Source: Ziziphus jujuba
Lineage: Eukaryota > Streptophyta > Magnoliopsida > Rosales > Rhamnaceae
Assembly: GCF_031755915.1 (NCBI RefSeq)
Contig: NC_083382.1
Span: 14,459,501-14,523,500, forward strand
Reading direction: 5' to 3'
DNA: 64,000 bases
The first letter of the stretch is position 1; each line of letters starts with the position of its first letter. The notes beneath the pieces are model-generated. The model was not told where the DNA came from. It searched no databases and worked only from the letters and a program-made list of their open reading frames with translations. Shown in pieces: positions 35,713 to 45,705 of this stretch. The translations under genes were made by a program, and so were the position numbers.

Positions 35713-38001
35713 ATGTCTACAAAATTGGAAATTGATGTATTCAATGGCAAAGGTGATTTCTTGCTGTGGCGCAAGAAAATGAGGGCAGTACTGGTGCAAA
35801 TGAAAGTGGCTAAGGCAATTGATGGAATCTATGCTACTGATGAAAAGAAGCATGAGATCGATGAAATTGCAATGAGCACAATTATACTGCATCTCTCCGA
35901 TAGTGTTCTGAGGCAAGTTGATGATGTAAGCACTACTTCTCAAATGTGGCAAAAGCTTGAACAACTTTATTTGTTAAGATCTTTACCTGATAGAATTCTT
36001 CTACTTGAACAATTTTTTGGCTTTAAGATGGATACTACTAAGGATTTGGACACAAATCTTGATGCTTTTAATCGTTTAATCTTAAGTCTTGCAAATTGTA
36101 AAGTTACTTTTGATGATGAACCTCATGCTGTGATCTTATTGAATTCTTTGCCTGAGACCTATAGAGAAGTAAAGAATGCCATTAAGTATGGCAGAGATTC
36201 CTTGACCTTAGATACTGTTGTAAGTGCCCTTCGATCTAGAGACCTGGAATTAAAGTCTGAATCTAAAAGTGAAGGACTTACTGTGAGGGGTAGGAGTTCT
36301 ACTCGAAGTTGGGGTCATAGTGACCATAGAAGTAAGTCAAGAGAGACTTTTAGGTCTAAATCAAGATCTAGGGGTAGAAGGTGCTATTACTGTAAAAGAG
36401 AGGGACACATCATTAAAAATTGTTTCAAGAAGAAGAAGGATGAGAAAGAAAAGAGTCAAGAGTCTGGTGATTTAGCAGTGGCCTACACTGATGTAGACTC
36501 TGCAGAAGTTTTGGTAGTGTCCACAAGTCAAAATCATACTGAGTGGGTATTGGATTCTGGCTGTTCTTTCCACATGTGTCCTGACCTGAGTTGTTTTAAC
36601 TCATATACTAAGTGTGATGGTGGTCAAGTGTTGCTAGGCAACAATCGATCATGTTCAGTAACTGGCATAGGTAATGTGCAGTTACAGTTAATAGATGGTA
36701 CTGTTAAGACCCTCACAGCAGTAAGGCATGTACCTGAGTTGAAGAGAAATTTAATTTCTCTAGGCATGTTAGACGAGTATGGCTTATCCTGTAAAGCTGA
36801 AAATGGTGTCATAAAAGTGACCAAAGGATCACTTGTAGTAATGAAGGGTCAGAAGAAAAATGGTTTATATGTCTTGCTTGGTAAACCATTAGTTAATTCA
36901 AGTAATGCTTCTATAAGTTCAACTGTTGATAAAACTGATTTATGGCATAAGAGATTAGGTCATATTAGTGAAAAAGGCCTGTATTACTTGAATAAACAGA
37001 ATGTTTTTGATAAGGATATAGTCAGTAATTTGGAGTCTTGTGAAACTTGCATTTTGGGCAAACAGCATAGGCTTAGTTTTAATTTGAGCTCAAATAGAGC
37101 CAAGTCTGTCTTAGATTATGTACATGCTGATTTGTGGGGACCTGCTAGAGTGCAAACACAGAGTGGAAACAGGTATTTCTTGTCCATAATTGATGATTAT
37201 TCTAGAAAAGTCTGGATATACTTGTTAAAGGCTAAAAGTGAGGTTTTTTCTAAGTTTAAAGAATGGAAATTGCTGGTTGAAAATCAAACCAGCAAAACTG
37301 TTAAAATTTTAAGAACAGACAATGGTCTAGAGTTTTGCAGTCGAGAATTTGATGATTTTTGCAAATCAAATAGTATTTTAAGACATAGAACTGTAAAATT
37401 CACACCACAGCAAAATGGTGTGGCTGAAAGAATGAATAGAACCCTACTTGATAAGGTGAGATGCATGCTAGTGTCATCTGGATTACCTAAGTTGTTTTGG
37501 GGTGAGGCTGTAATGACAGCCATGCATTTGGTGAATTTGTCACCTTCTACAGCTTTAAACTTTAGAACACCAGAACAAATGTGGTTTGGAAAGAAGCTTG
37601 ATTATAGCAAACTGAGGGTCTTTGGCTGTGCTGCATATGTACATCAATCTGAGGGGAAACTTGAACCTAGAAGTTTGAAATGTATTTTCTTAGGTTACCC
37701 TCAGGGAGTTAAAGGCTATAGGCTTTGGGATAGAGAAAGTAGAGGTTTTAAAGTTATTATTAGCAGAGATGTTATTTTTGATGAAACCTCTATGCCTTGC
37801 AAAGATACTAACAATGCAGGTGATGAAATGAGCAACAAAGTGGAGACACGAGGTGTAAATTTGTTTCCTGAAGTGGAAAACCAAGACAGTGAAGACTTTG
37901 TGAGAAGGTCAACTTCAGAAGGAGTAGAAGAACCTGAAACATGTGAGGAACTAGAAAAAGTAACACCTGCACAATCTGAAGTACAAGGAATAAGAACATA
38001 G
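35713..38001 (+). CDS. Copia gag-protease-integrase part of polyprotein, 762 aa
   Basis: ATG 35713 (MSTKLEIDVFNGKGDF) opens the frame; the frame upstream of it has no ATG. Domains in order: a copia-type gag (residues about 1-210); a zinc knuckle CYYCKREGHIIKNC (about 227-240); an aspartic protease motif WVLDSGCSFHM (about 277); the pre-integrase motif LWHKRLGHI (about 410); and the integrase core with its acidic triad, Asp in HADLWGP, Asp in LRTDNGLEF and Glu in NGVAERMNRT. The frame stops at 37999-38001 because of a single-base loss a few codons earlier, leaving reverse transcriptase in another frame. Before the frameshift this would have been one gag-pol polyprotein. Confidence 0.93.
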   Translation: MSTKLEIDVFNGKGDFLLWRKKMRAVLVQMKVAKAIDGIYATDEKKHEIDEIAMSTIILHLSDSVLRQVDDVSTTSQMWQKLEQLYLLRSLPDRILLLEQFFGFKMDTTKDLDTNLDAFNRLILSLANCKVTFDDEPHAVILLNSLPETYREVKNAIKYGRDSLTLDTVVSALRSRDLELKSESKSEGLTVRGRSSTRSWGHSDHRSKSRETFRSKSRSRGRRCYYCKREGHIIKNCFKKKKDEKEKSQESGDLAVAYTDVDSAEVLVVSTSQNHTEWVLDSGCSFHMCPDLSCFNSYTKCDGGQVLLGNNRSCSVTGIGNVQLQLIDGTVKTLTAVRHVPELKRNLISLGMLDEYGLSCKAENGVIKVTKGSLVVMKGQKKNGLYVLLGKPLVNSSNASISSTVDKTDLWHKRLGHISEKGLYYLNKQNVFDKDIVSNLESCETCILGKQHRLSFNLSSNRAKSVLDYVHADLWGPARVQTQSGNRYFLSIIDDYSRKVWIYLLKAKSEVFSKFKEWKLLVENQTSKTVKILRTDNGLEFCSREFDDFCKSNSILRHRTVKFTPQQNGVAERMNRTLLDKVRCMLVSSGLPKLFWGEAVMTAMHLVNLSPSTALNFRTPEQMWFGKKLDYSKLRVFGCAAYVHQSEGKLEPRSLKCIFLGYPQGVKGYRLWDRESRGFKVIISRDVIFDETSMPCKDTNNAGDEMSNKVETRGVNLFPEVENQDSEDFVRRSTSEGVEEPETCEELEKVTPAQSEVQGIRT

Positions 38002-38015
38002 CATCACTTGGATAT

Positions 38016-38732
38016 TTGCTGACAAGAGATAGAGCTAAGAGGACAGTGAAACCTAACAGAAAGTACAGTTATGCAGACTGCATTGCTTATGCCTTGGTGG
38101 CATATGAAGAACTTACTGACAATGAGCCAAGAAGTTACAAAGAAGCAGTAAATTCTAAGGAGTCAGCAAAATGGAAAGAGGCTATGAAGGAAGAGATGGA
38201 ATCTCTCCATAAGAACAGAACTTGGGACTTAGTACCAACACCAACAAATCAAAGAGTGGTAGATTGTAAATGGATCTACAAGGTCAAAGAAGGTATGTCC
38301 AAATCTGAACCAGTGAGGTTTAAGGCCAGGTTAGTGGCCAAAGGATTTACACAGGTGGAAGGAATAGATTACAATGAAGTTTTTTCACCAGTTGTGAAGT
38401 ATACCAGTATAAGAGTCATGTTGGCATTAGTAACTCATTTCGAGTGGGAGTTAGAACAACTAGATGTCAAGACTGCCTTTCTTCATGGTGAATTGGAAGA
38501 AACAATATACATGAAGCAGCCTGAAGGTTTTGAAATTAAAGTAAAAGGTGGAGATTTGGTGTGCTTGCTTAAAAGGTCACTATATGGACTTAAGCAATCA
38601 CCAAGGCAGTGGTACAAACGTTTTGACTCATTTGTGGTTAAATCTGGTTTTGAGAGAAGTGATTTTGACAGCTGTTTATACTTTAAAGATCTTATGACAG
38701 ATAAGGCAGTGTATATCTACTGTTATATGTAG
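38016..38732 (+). pseudogene. Copia reverse transcriptase, N-terminal part (frame-shifted)
   Basis: The frame continues the polyprotein after the first shift. It reads the integrase-RT linker and RT start: KWKEAMKEEMESLHKNRTWD, DCKWIYKVKEG, RLVAKGFTQVEGIDYNEVFS, LDVKTAFLHGELEETIYMKQ and SLYGLKQSPRQWYKRFD. No ATG begins this frame (its first codon in the window is TTG), so it is not an independent gene. It ends at a stop just before the catalytic YVDD box, which lies in the next frame owing to another single-base loss near 38715. Confidence 0.9.
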
Positions 38733-39682
38733 ATGATATGCTTCTAGCTGGACCAAATGGTAGAATTATACAAGTTGTGAAGAACCTGTTAAAGTCAGAG
38801 TTTGAGATGAAGGACCTTGGACCAGCTAAGAAGATTTTGGGCATTGAGATAGTAAGAAACAGGTCAAGATGTGAAATGAAGTTGATACAATCTTCATATA
38901 TTAAGAAGGTAGTTTCAAAATTTTCAATGGAAGATGCAAAACCTGCAAGTGTACCTCTTGGTGGACATTTCAAATTGTCAAGTGAGCAGTGCCCATCAAC
39001 TGAGCAGGAGAAGGAAGACATGATAGCAGTCCCTTATACTAATGCTGTGGGCTCAGTGATGTATGTTATGATTCTAACTAGGCCTGATCTAGCTCATGCT
39101 ATCAGTGTTTTGAGCAGATTTATGGCAAATCCTGGCCGAGGTCATTGGGAAGCTTTAAAATGGCTTCTAAGGTATTTGAAGCATACTGCAAATGAAGGGT
39201 TGATTTATAAAAAGGATTCAAGTGAAGTGGAGCTTAATGGATACTTAGATTCTGATTATGCTGGAGATAGGGATAAGAGAAGATCAATGTCCTCTTATGC
39301 ATTTACCTTGTGTGGAAACTGCATAAGTTGGAAATCTCAGTTGCAGCCTGTGGTGGCATTGTTAACTACTGAGTCAGAGTATATGGCAGCAACTGAGGCT
39401 GCAAAAGAAGCCATTTGGCTTAAAGGGTTACTGACAGAGCTTAAAGTGCTTAAGCAGGAGGTCACTTTGTACTCGGATAGTCAAAGTGCAATTCATTTAT
39501 GTAAAAATCCAGTTTTTCATGAGAGATCTAAGCACATTCAAGTCAGATATCATTTCATTCGAGATTTGACAGCTCAGAAAGTAGTCAGATTGGAGAAGAT
39601 TCCTACAGAGTTTAATCCTGCAGATATGGGAACAAAAGTGCTCACTGTTGGCAAGTTTAGTACTTGCAAGAACCTGCTTTGA
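38716..39682 (+). pseudogene. Copia reverse transcriptase C-terminus and RNase H (frame-shifted)
   Basis: The third frame opens across the YVDD active-site box (38726-38737). It continues through MKDLGPAKKILGIEIVRNRS, VGSVMYVMILTRPDLAHAIS and the RNase H motifs GYLDSDYAGDRDKRRSMSSY, LTTESEYMAATEAAKEAIWL and HFIRDLTAQK, ending with TGA at 39680-39682. Active-site residues look intact; only the frame is broken. Confidence 0.92.
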
Positions 39683-39774
39683 ATAGGAGCAGGCTGATCA
39701 TTTTGTAAAGAATTTTGCTGAGATGGTGGTGAGTTTCTGGTTTTTTGGTTAAATTTGTGGATTAGGTGGAGATA

Positions 39775-40457
39775 TGTGAAGATATAATCCACAAATTCAT
39801 CTTGCAAAGGTCTGGTGTATGCATGAAGTCATCGTTTGGAGAAGACTCAAGTTGATTGAATTGATGAGTTTCAGAAGAAGCTCAACGTTTGGAGAAGACT
39901 CAAGTTGATTGAATTGATGAGTTTCAGAAGAAGCAAAACGCATCGTTTATAAGTCTCAGAAGAGCAAAACGCATCGTTTCATTTACTTGGAAATAAAGAA
40001 GGGCAAAGCAGTCATTTCCAGCGTATTGTAACAGAATAACGGTATAAGTTGGACGACGTCGTTTTGAAGCTGGTGTGTTATATATATATATATGCACAGA
40101 ACTCTTTCCTTTATATAGAAGAAACAGATATAACAGAAATAGTCTTTCTTCAAGCTTGTGATCGTGAGAGAGCTCCAAGATTCCTTTTACCTTTTCTTTA
40201 ATTGTATTCATTTCTGAGTGAGGAATAATCTCTAAGTGAGATTGAGTGATTGTTGAGAGGGTGTATTCTGGGGCTTTGGATTTGGTGTGTATGTTTTCTG
40301 TGTGAAAACTTGTGTGTGTACCAAAGGTGTCAGTTTGTGTAAGTACTGCAAAATCAATAAGAAACCAGAAGCTCTCACCGGAGCAACGAGGACGTAGGTC
40401 ATCTTGACCGAACCTCGATAAATCCTGTTGTGTTTGTTCTGTTCTGATTTTCTGACA
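39775..40457 (+). repeat. 3' LTR of the recent copia element with internal 53-bp duplication
   Basis: 683 bp. Identical to the 5' LTR apart from three substitutions, an extra AT pair in a TA run, and a tandem duplication of 53 bp (39829-39881 and 39882-39934, unit starting TCATCGTTTGG or TCAACGTTTGG). The 5' LTR has only one copy of this unit. Confidence 0.94.
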
Positions 40458-40462
40458 ATTTT

Positions 40463-42584
40463 TAATAATTTTCATTATGTATAAAATATTCATATTTACC
40501 AATTTGATGATCATATATAGAATGATCTTAATGTTGAATTTTTAACAAACTCCTAGTTATGATATTGTGTCTTTTGCTTTACTAGAATAAATTTATTATT
40601 TATAATTAACAAAAACCTTGTACATTTGAGACATGTTGAAGTAGATAGTTGTAAATGATAAATATAGATATAGAATCTTTTCCTTCTAAATCGAAGTTAG
40701 AAAAATAGTTCCCTTGAATAGGTTTTAAATAATATAGCGCTTAATTCACACAATTAATTTTTTATTAGAGAATTATTGAAATTTAAGGATAAAGAAATAA
40801 TTAGATAGAATAATGGATATTGAACATGGATATTGGGCCTAGCTCTAATTAGGATCTATTTATGGAGGATCAATCTATATATAATGATTAAATTAATGAA
40901 CTATTTAATATTTTCGTTGAGTAATTAATTCTATAATTTAAGAGTGCAATTCCAGTTTTTTAGTAAAGTAATACTGGAATTAATAAATTAGATATATTAA
41001 TTATAGAATTTAATTAATTATCAAATTTATTGGAGCTTGAATTATAGATCCATAGGTCCCATATAATCTCCATAAATACCTGTATTTAACATAGAAAATA
41101 TAAAAGGATAAATGATTTAAAATTATAGAATTTTAAATTAATTATTTTCACTAAATAAAATGTGACACATGAAAAATGTTTTCCAAGTTACATATTTATT
41201 GTCATTACAAATGTTGTAGAATTTAACATACTTGATTAATTATGTAATTAAATAATAGAGATACAAGTTTAATTTACTTAAGTAAATCAAAATGATTAAT
41301 TTTAATTAATTAAAAATGTTTAAAATAATTACGATTATCTTATTTGATATGGTTTTCAAAATGACTAGTTTTAATTAATTAAAAAAGTTTTAATTAATTA
41401 ATATTGTCTAATCTAATTTGAATATTGAAAATTCAAAATTATTCAGTTTTGATAAATTAAAAATGTTTTACTTAATTAATTTTACATTATCTGATATTAT
41501 TATTGAATTGATTAAATGGTTTTAATTACCTAAGATAAGATAAAAGAGATTCAATTTAAGTAACAGACTATCTATGATTTTCTATTTATGATATAAAAAC
41601 AAGGAAAAAAAAAAAAAGAACATACGGAATATATATATATTTATGTCTTCTTATGTGTCGTGAATGAAGGCAGAAAATAAAAATACTGCGAGTGAAAATA
41701 TTGATCATAATATTTTCATTGCTGCCCACTTGCCCGTTTATTGGTAAGAGACTTGACAAGGAAGGTTTTTGGTGTAAACAAATATACTAATTTTCTTCTA
41801 ATAGCTTCAAAGAAATTTAGTCTTTTAACTATTATTGTTCTTAATACTATATACATTTATAATAGATCCTCACTATAAAAAAAATTTATTAAAATTTTTG
41901 AAATTCATTTGGCCTTTATTCCACAATTTTTAATCTTCGAATCCTTCAACATGTTTGTGTAGATCTGCATTTCGTGCTGACAAAGTGTCACAAGGTGATT
42001 TACGGGACTCTCATATGTCAAGCAATAATCATTTTGCTTATGCTTTTACCAAACCCAGCTTTCGGTAGCATCTTTGCTCCCTTTGGACAAAGCTTGGTGT
42101 TACTTCTAGTCCTACAAGCTTGAGAGGCATGCTAGGGTAATGATCTGTATATGGTTAGCACTGTAAGTAAGAGTTATATCAGGTGCTCTAATATCTACAT
42201 TCATTGTAATTATTCTTACTTGTGTGTATGTATAGATGATATATCATTTCCCTCCAATATCGTTTTATATTATAAGAAGGATCAAGACCTTTCGGCCGAA
42301 TGTAACAACTTTTCCAAAAGTTCTTTCCAAGAAATTACTCTTTCTTGGTCTTGATCAAAAGATCTTTTTAAGATTAAAATTATCACAATCCTTTCCTGAA
42401 TTTACTATTGGAATCCTAGGACAACACTCGCAAGAAAAAATGGGGAATTTGGTCTAATACACTTTTTTAAATGGCTTTGATGATATTTATCCACCCTATT
42501 CTAAAATTTTTTTTTGTTTTGTTTTACCCTTTTATGTTTTTAATATTTCTAAATTATCCTTTTCAAATATAAAAATGAAGGGTA
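40463..42584. other. AT-rich region, possibly the rest of an older LTR split by the copia insertion
   Basis: No coding region is seen. The text includes blocks I associate with plant LTRs (ATTGGAGCTTGAATTATAGA near 41029, and a GATATAAAAACAAGG TATA-like site near 41589). Together with 34556-34970, which starts TGTTAGGAATACTGC right after a copia RNase H scrap, it may form one old LTR with the young element inside. This is inference. Confidence 0.35.
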
Positions 42585-43110
42585 TTCCAATGGCGAACAA
42601 CAACTCTAATAGCGATGAAGATGATTAATGGAATTGGTTTTGCTCAGTACCTGAAAGAGAAGCGTATCAGGAACGAGAGAAGAGAGAGCAAAGTCGTCAC
42701 TGCCTTCAATGCCGCCGCCAACGCCGCCTTCTTTCTCCAATTGGCATTGACGTGCGGCGGCTTGATGTCGAACAAGAAGTCCTGCGGACGAATGTCATTG
42801 GCGTGACTGTTTAGTATTAGGTCAAGCAACAAATCGAAGAAAAATTCATAGCTCAAGTGGTTCAACTCCTTCAGCGCCCAGAAAATGACTGGAACTTTGA
42901 AAAGCTATGTCTTCTACTCTTCTCCGACTCCACCACTCCCTCTCTTACCCGGCTCTTCTGTATTGCTTCTCGCGTGGACTCCTCCTCTAAAGCCTTCGAG
43001 TTTTTGGACTACCTCCAATCGAATTTGTCAACCCCACATAAAATCTCGCTCTCTTCCACATTCCTGGCAGTTCTGGATGTTGCTAGTTCATAAAATTATA
43101 CTGACTATTG
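42585..43110 (+). pseudogene. Fragment of a host gene, possibly the 5' part of a PPR-type gene
   Basis: The segment is more GC-rich and codon-like than its surroundings. From about 42822 a frame reads VKQQIEEKF, VVQLLQRPENDWNFEKLCLL, LTRLFCIASRVDSSSKAFEF and LDYLQSNLSTPHKISLSS, then stops at 43093. This resembles the N-terminal region of some plant PPR proteins, but no complete repeat is present. Upstream, the same frame (LDVEQEVLRTNVIGV) is broken by two stops, and no clear start or further exons are visible. It is probably a relic or captured gene piece; function unknown. Confidence 0.42.
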
Positions 43111-45172
43111 GTCTGGTTAGGTGAAGGTTCAAGCAGATTTTGAATTTGTTATTTATTGGCTTTAAGAAAGAGTAGTGATTTTTAAAACAGAGAAAAAAAA
43201 CTGCAACAAGTGCCATTCATTGGTTATAAACATGATTCAACAAAACTGATGTATTATTCTTACACTTTACATGATTCTGTGCAACCAAAAATTGTATAAC
43301 GGTTGAAGCAACATTGTCATAGGCAAAATCTCTTATGAACTTGCAACCATCAAAGCAGAGAAATGGAATATCTATTGATTTTTTTATCTCTCTCTCTCTG
43401 TTGGCAGTGTTTACAATTTTGCAACATAATTTTGTAAGAATGAGTGAAGAATGTGATTAATTAGTGAACTTATGATTTGAAAGTGGTCCTATGTTGCCTT
43501 TTTTATTAATATTTTATTCTAAATCAAAGCAAATATATATAGATATAGTTTTAATATAATATCTTTCTTTATTAGCCCCTGGATCACATTAAGTGTATAA
43601 TTTAAAATTAAAAAATGATCAAATATGGATTTCGCTGCATACTAAAAACTCTATTTAGGAAAAATGAACTTTTTGAAATTCGCTGATTAATAAATATAAT
43701 TTTAAATCTTAGTCTTTTATGCAATTTAAAGGATGAAAAATGAAGCCTTGATATTAATAATGAAAGGCCTAATTTGAATTCGGTTGTATAAATATATATT
43801 CAATTTGTGTTGTAAAACTTATATTTTGCAAACTCATGACCATTAAACCTAGTGTCTGATGTGGCCGAAAAAAAAAAAAGGACAAGCAAGCTAGTGTTCG
43901 ACATAAAGTTGAATACTCAAGAGATTTATTTATTTTCTTTGTTGGAAGGTTTACGATTTCACAAAGATAATTTTGTAGAATTAAAGAAAAAAAATTATTG
44001 TAAGAAGATTAAATTCCTAACATGATTTAAAAGAAAAAAAAAAAAAAACCAACAGAATAGTAGTAGATTATTGCATTTCGAAGATAATAAATAGACTTGT
44101 GTTTCCACACATTTTTAGCGAAAATCGCAAATCTGATGGTTCAAATGAATGGTCTCAAACTTCTTTTATACTTTTAGCTCCTTCTAGTTGCATCTCTATT
44201 ACTCAATCTCTTCAAAACATTGTTCACTTATATAATCACCACTTAATTAAATTACATATGAAATTTGCATCCAATACTCTTATACCAAATAAGAGCACTA
44301 GAAATTTAAAAGGCTGTAAGAAGCTTACAATTTCATTATTCACAATAGCATAGCTCCATTGGAAACAACAAGATCTAAAAAAAGGATTGAAATAAAGGAA
44401 TTGAGATATCTAATCGGTCTTCTACTGGATTGACCTGATAAGAGCATCTCCAATGGAATATCTGTTGATTCTATCTATCTAAAAATATATTTATCTTATT
44501 AGATGGGTAGACAACCTTTTACAACGCCTTCTCCAGTGATGCTATGTAAGAGATCTATTAAGGTAAGGTGGAAACAAAAATAATAGAAGCTGTCTAACAT
44601 ACCTACTTGTGGAAGTCTTTTTAAACAATGTGAGTCGTAAATTTAGTCCTTTCTTTCTCCTCTCTCCTTATCAATTTATAGCCTCTTCTCTATCCTTTCT
44701 TCTCTCATCTTTTCTCCCAGCATGCCAACTCCTTTCATTCCCATTGTCTATTGATAGATACTATGCCACCTAAACTTCAACACCTTTCAAATCCCTTGCC
44801 ACATAAGCTCTAATGGACAAAAATTTTAGAGATGCACTAAGAAACCATATACATCCAACACCAAATATACTCAAATCAACAGCCATCATAAACATAAAAA
44901 TAAAGCCAAGAAAAATAAATAAATAAAAACAATACAAACTTAAATACCTAAAAAAAAGCTCAATATCACAATCAAAACCCATAAAACTAAGAGAAATCAA
45001 GCCCATTAAGTAAAAGAAATCAAACCCATGATCAAAACCAAAATTAATTAAGATGAAAAAAGAAAAAATTGATATTGAAAATTGATATTGAAAATTGAGA
45101 TTGAAAATCAACTCCCATTGCCCTGATGAAGAATGAAATTCCAATTTACTAATATATGAGCATGTGATTGAC
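43111..45172. other. Intergenic DNA, partly a diverged duplicate of 51.7-52.7 kb
   Basis: No gene is seen. From about 43790 to 45172 the text matches 51720-52664 in order: TTGTAAAACTTATATTTTGC, CATCTCTATTACTCAATCTC, TTATACCAAATAAGAGC, CATCCAACACCAAA(A)TATA and AAACCCATAAAACTAA. This is the 3' flank of the split small-peptide gene. The open frame on the minus strand at 44770-45216 is this flank and the gene's last part in a chance frame. A stretch at 43420-43520 also resembles 51890-52010. Confidence 0.6.
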
Positions 45173-45268
45173 CTAATGCCATCCATTTTTATATGAATCT
45201 CCAATGATATGCACACCCGTTGTGAAAAGAGTTTGGAGTTCCCTAGCCCTCTCCTTCACTTGTTGTTC
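45173..45268 (-). pseudogene. Split small basic peptide gene, 3' part (codons 5 onward)
   Basis: Minus-strand reading from 45268 gives EQQVKERARELQTLF, TTGVHIIGDSYKNGWH and then TAG, aligned residue for residue with the intact gene at 52665-52793. The copia LTR starts at 45269/45270, exactly where the codons for MAGF would be expected. Those codons are found beyond the element at 50495-50509. The stop replaces a lysine codon, ten codons before the paralogue's end, so the gene is dead twice over. Confidence 0.82.
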
Positions 45269-45269
45269 T

Positions 45270-45594
45270 TGTTGTAATTCTCTAACCAGAAAAATATATA
45301 AAACAAGCACAGAAAAACAAAGAAAACAAAACAAAAAAAATTGAGAAGCAAAAGTTGTATTATTTCTTTTTGAAATCAATACACAAAAAACTTCTCTAAA
45401 GCTCTCTCTATAAAGTCTCTAAAAATCTATGTTGTCCATGATACAAGACTAAAAGCCTAGCACCTATTTATAGGCTTATATGGTTGCCTTTTTTGAACAA
45501 AATAACTTGACCACATGTAAATTTAGAGAGCAAGTAGAAACCCTAGTGGGTTGGCTTGTAGGAAAAGGTTGGACCCTATAAATCTACCCCTTTA
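45270..45594 (-). repeat. 3' LTR of the minus-strand copia element
   Basis: It aligns with 50163-50493 through TTCTCTAACCA, GAAATCAATACA(C/T)AAAAA, CTAGCACCTATTTATAGGCT and GAGAGCAAGTAGAAACC. It is bordered inward by a minus-strand polypurine tract at about 45594-45610. The right boundary is uncertain by a few bases. Confidence 0.75.
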
Positions 45595-45631
45595 GCGGCA
45601 TTTCAAAACCGATGGTCACCTATCATGTATA

Positions 45632-45705
45632 GCAACTATGTCTCTACATAGCTTCAGCTTCTCTTGTGCTAACTATGTCTCTACACAGCTTCAGCTTTTC
45701 CTGTG
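45632..45705. repeat. 37-bp tandem dimer inside the old copia 3' end
   Basis: AACTATGTCTCTACATAGC plus CTTCAGCTTCTCTTGTGCT-like text occurs twice in a row with a few mismatches. It sits in the decayed RNase H terminus and probably arose after insertion. Confidence 0.75.

Larger units (their letters stand above)
34976..40457 (+). mobile_element. Near-complete, recent Ty1/copia LTR retrotransposon (5482 bp), TSD ATTTT
   Basis: The 5' LTR is 34976-35603 (628 bp) and the 3' LTR 39775-40457 (683 bp). Perfect 5-bp target duplications ATTTT lie at 34971-34975 and 40458-40462. A primer-binding site (TGGTATCAGAGCAAGG) starts 2 nt after the 5' LTR, and a purine-rich tract (ATTAGGTGGAGAT) precedes the 3' LTR. 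Over the aligned LTR length I count three substitutions, one 2-bp AT-run difference, and a 53-bp duplication present only in the 3' LTR, so insertion was recent. The coding region has gag, protease, integrase, reverse transcriptase and RNase H in copia order. It is split into three frames by two single-base losses near 37993 and 38715. Confidence 0.95.

Noticed and set aside
44770..45216. 148-codon open frame on the minus strand
   Set aside because: It covers the 3' flank of the split peptide gene in a different frame, and is hydrophobic only because of T-rich text.
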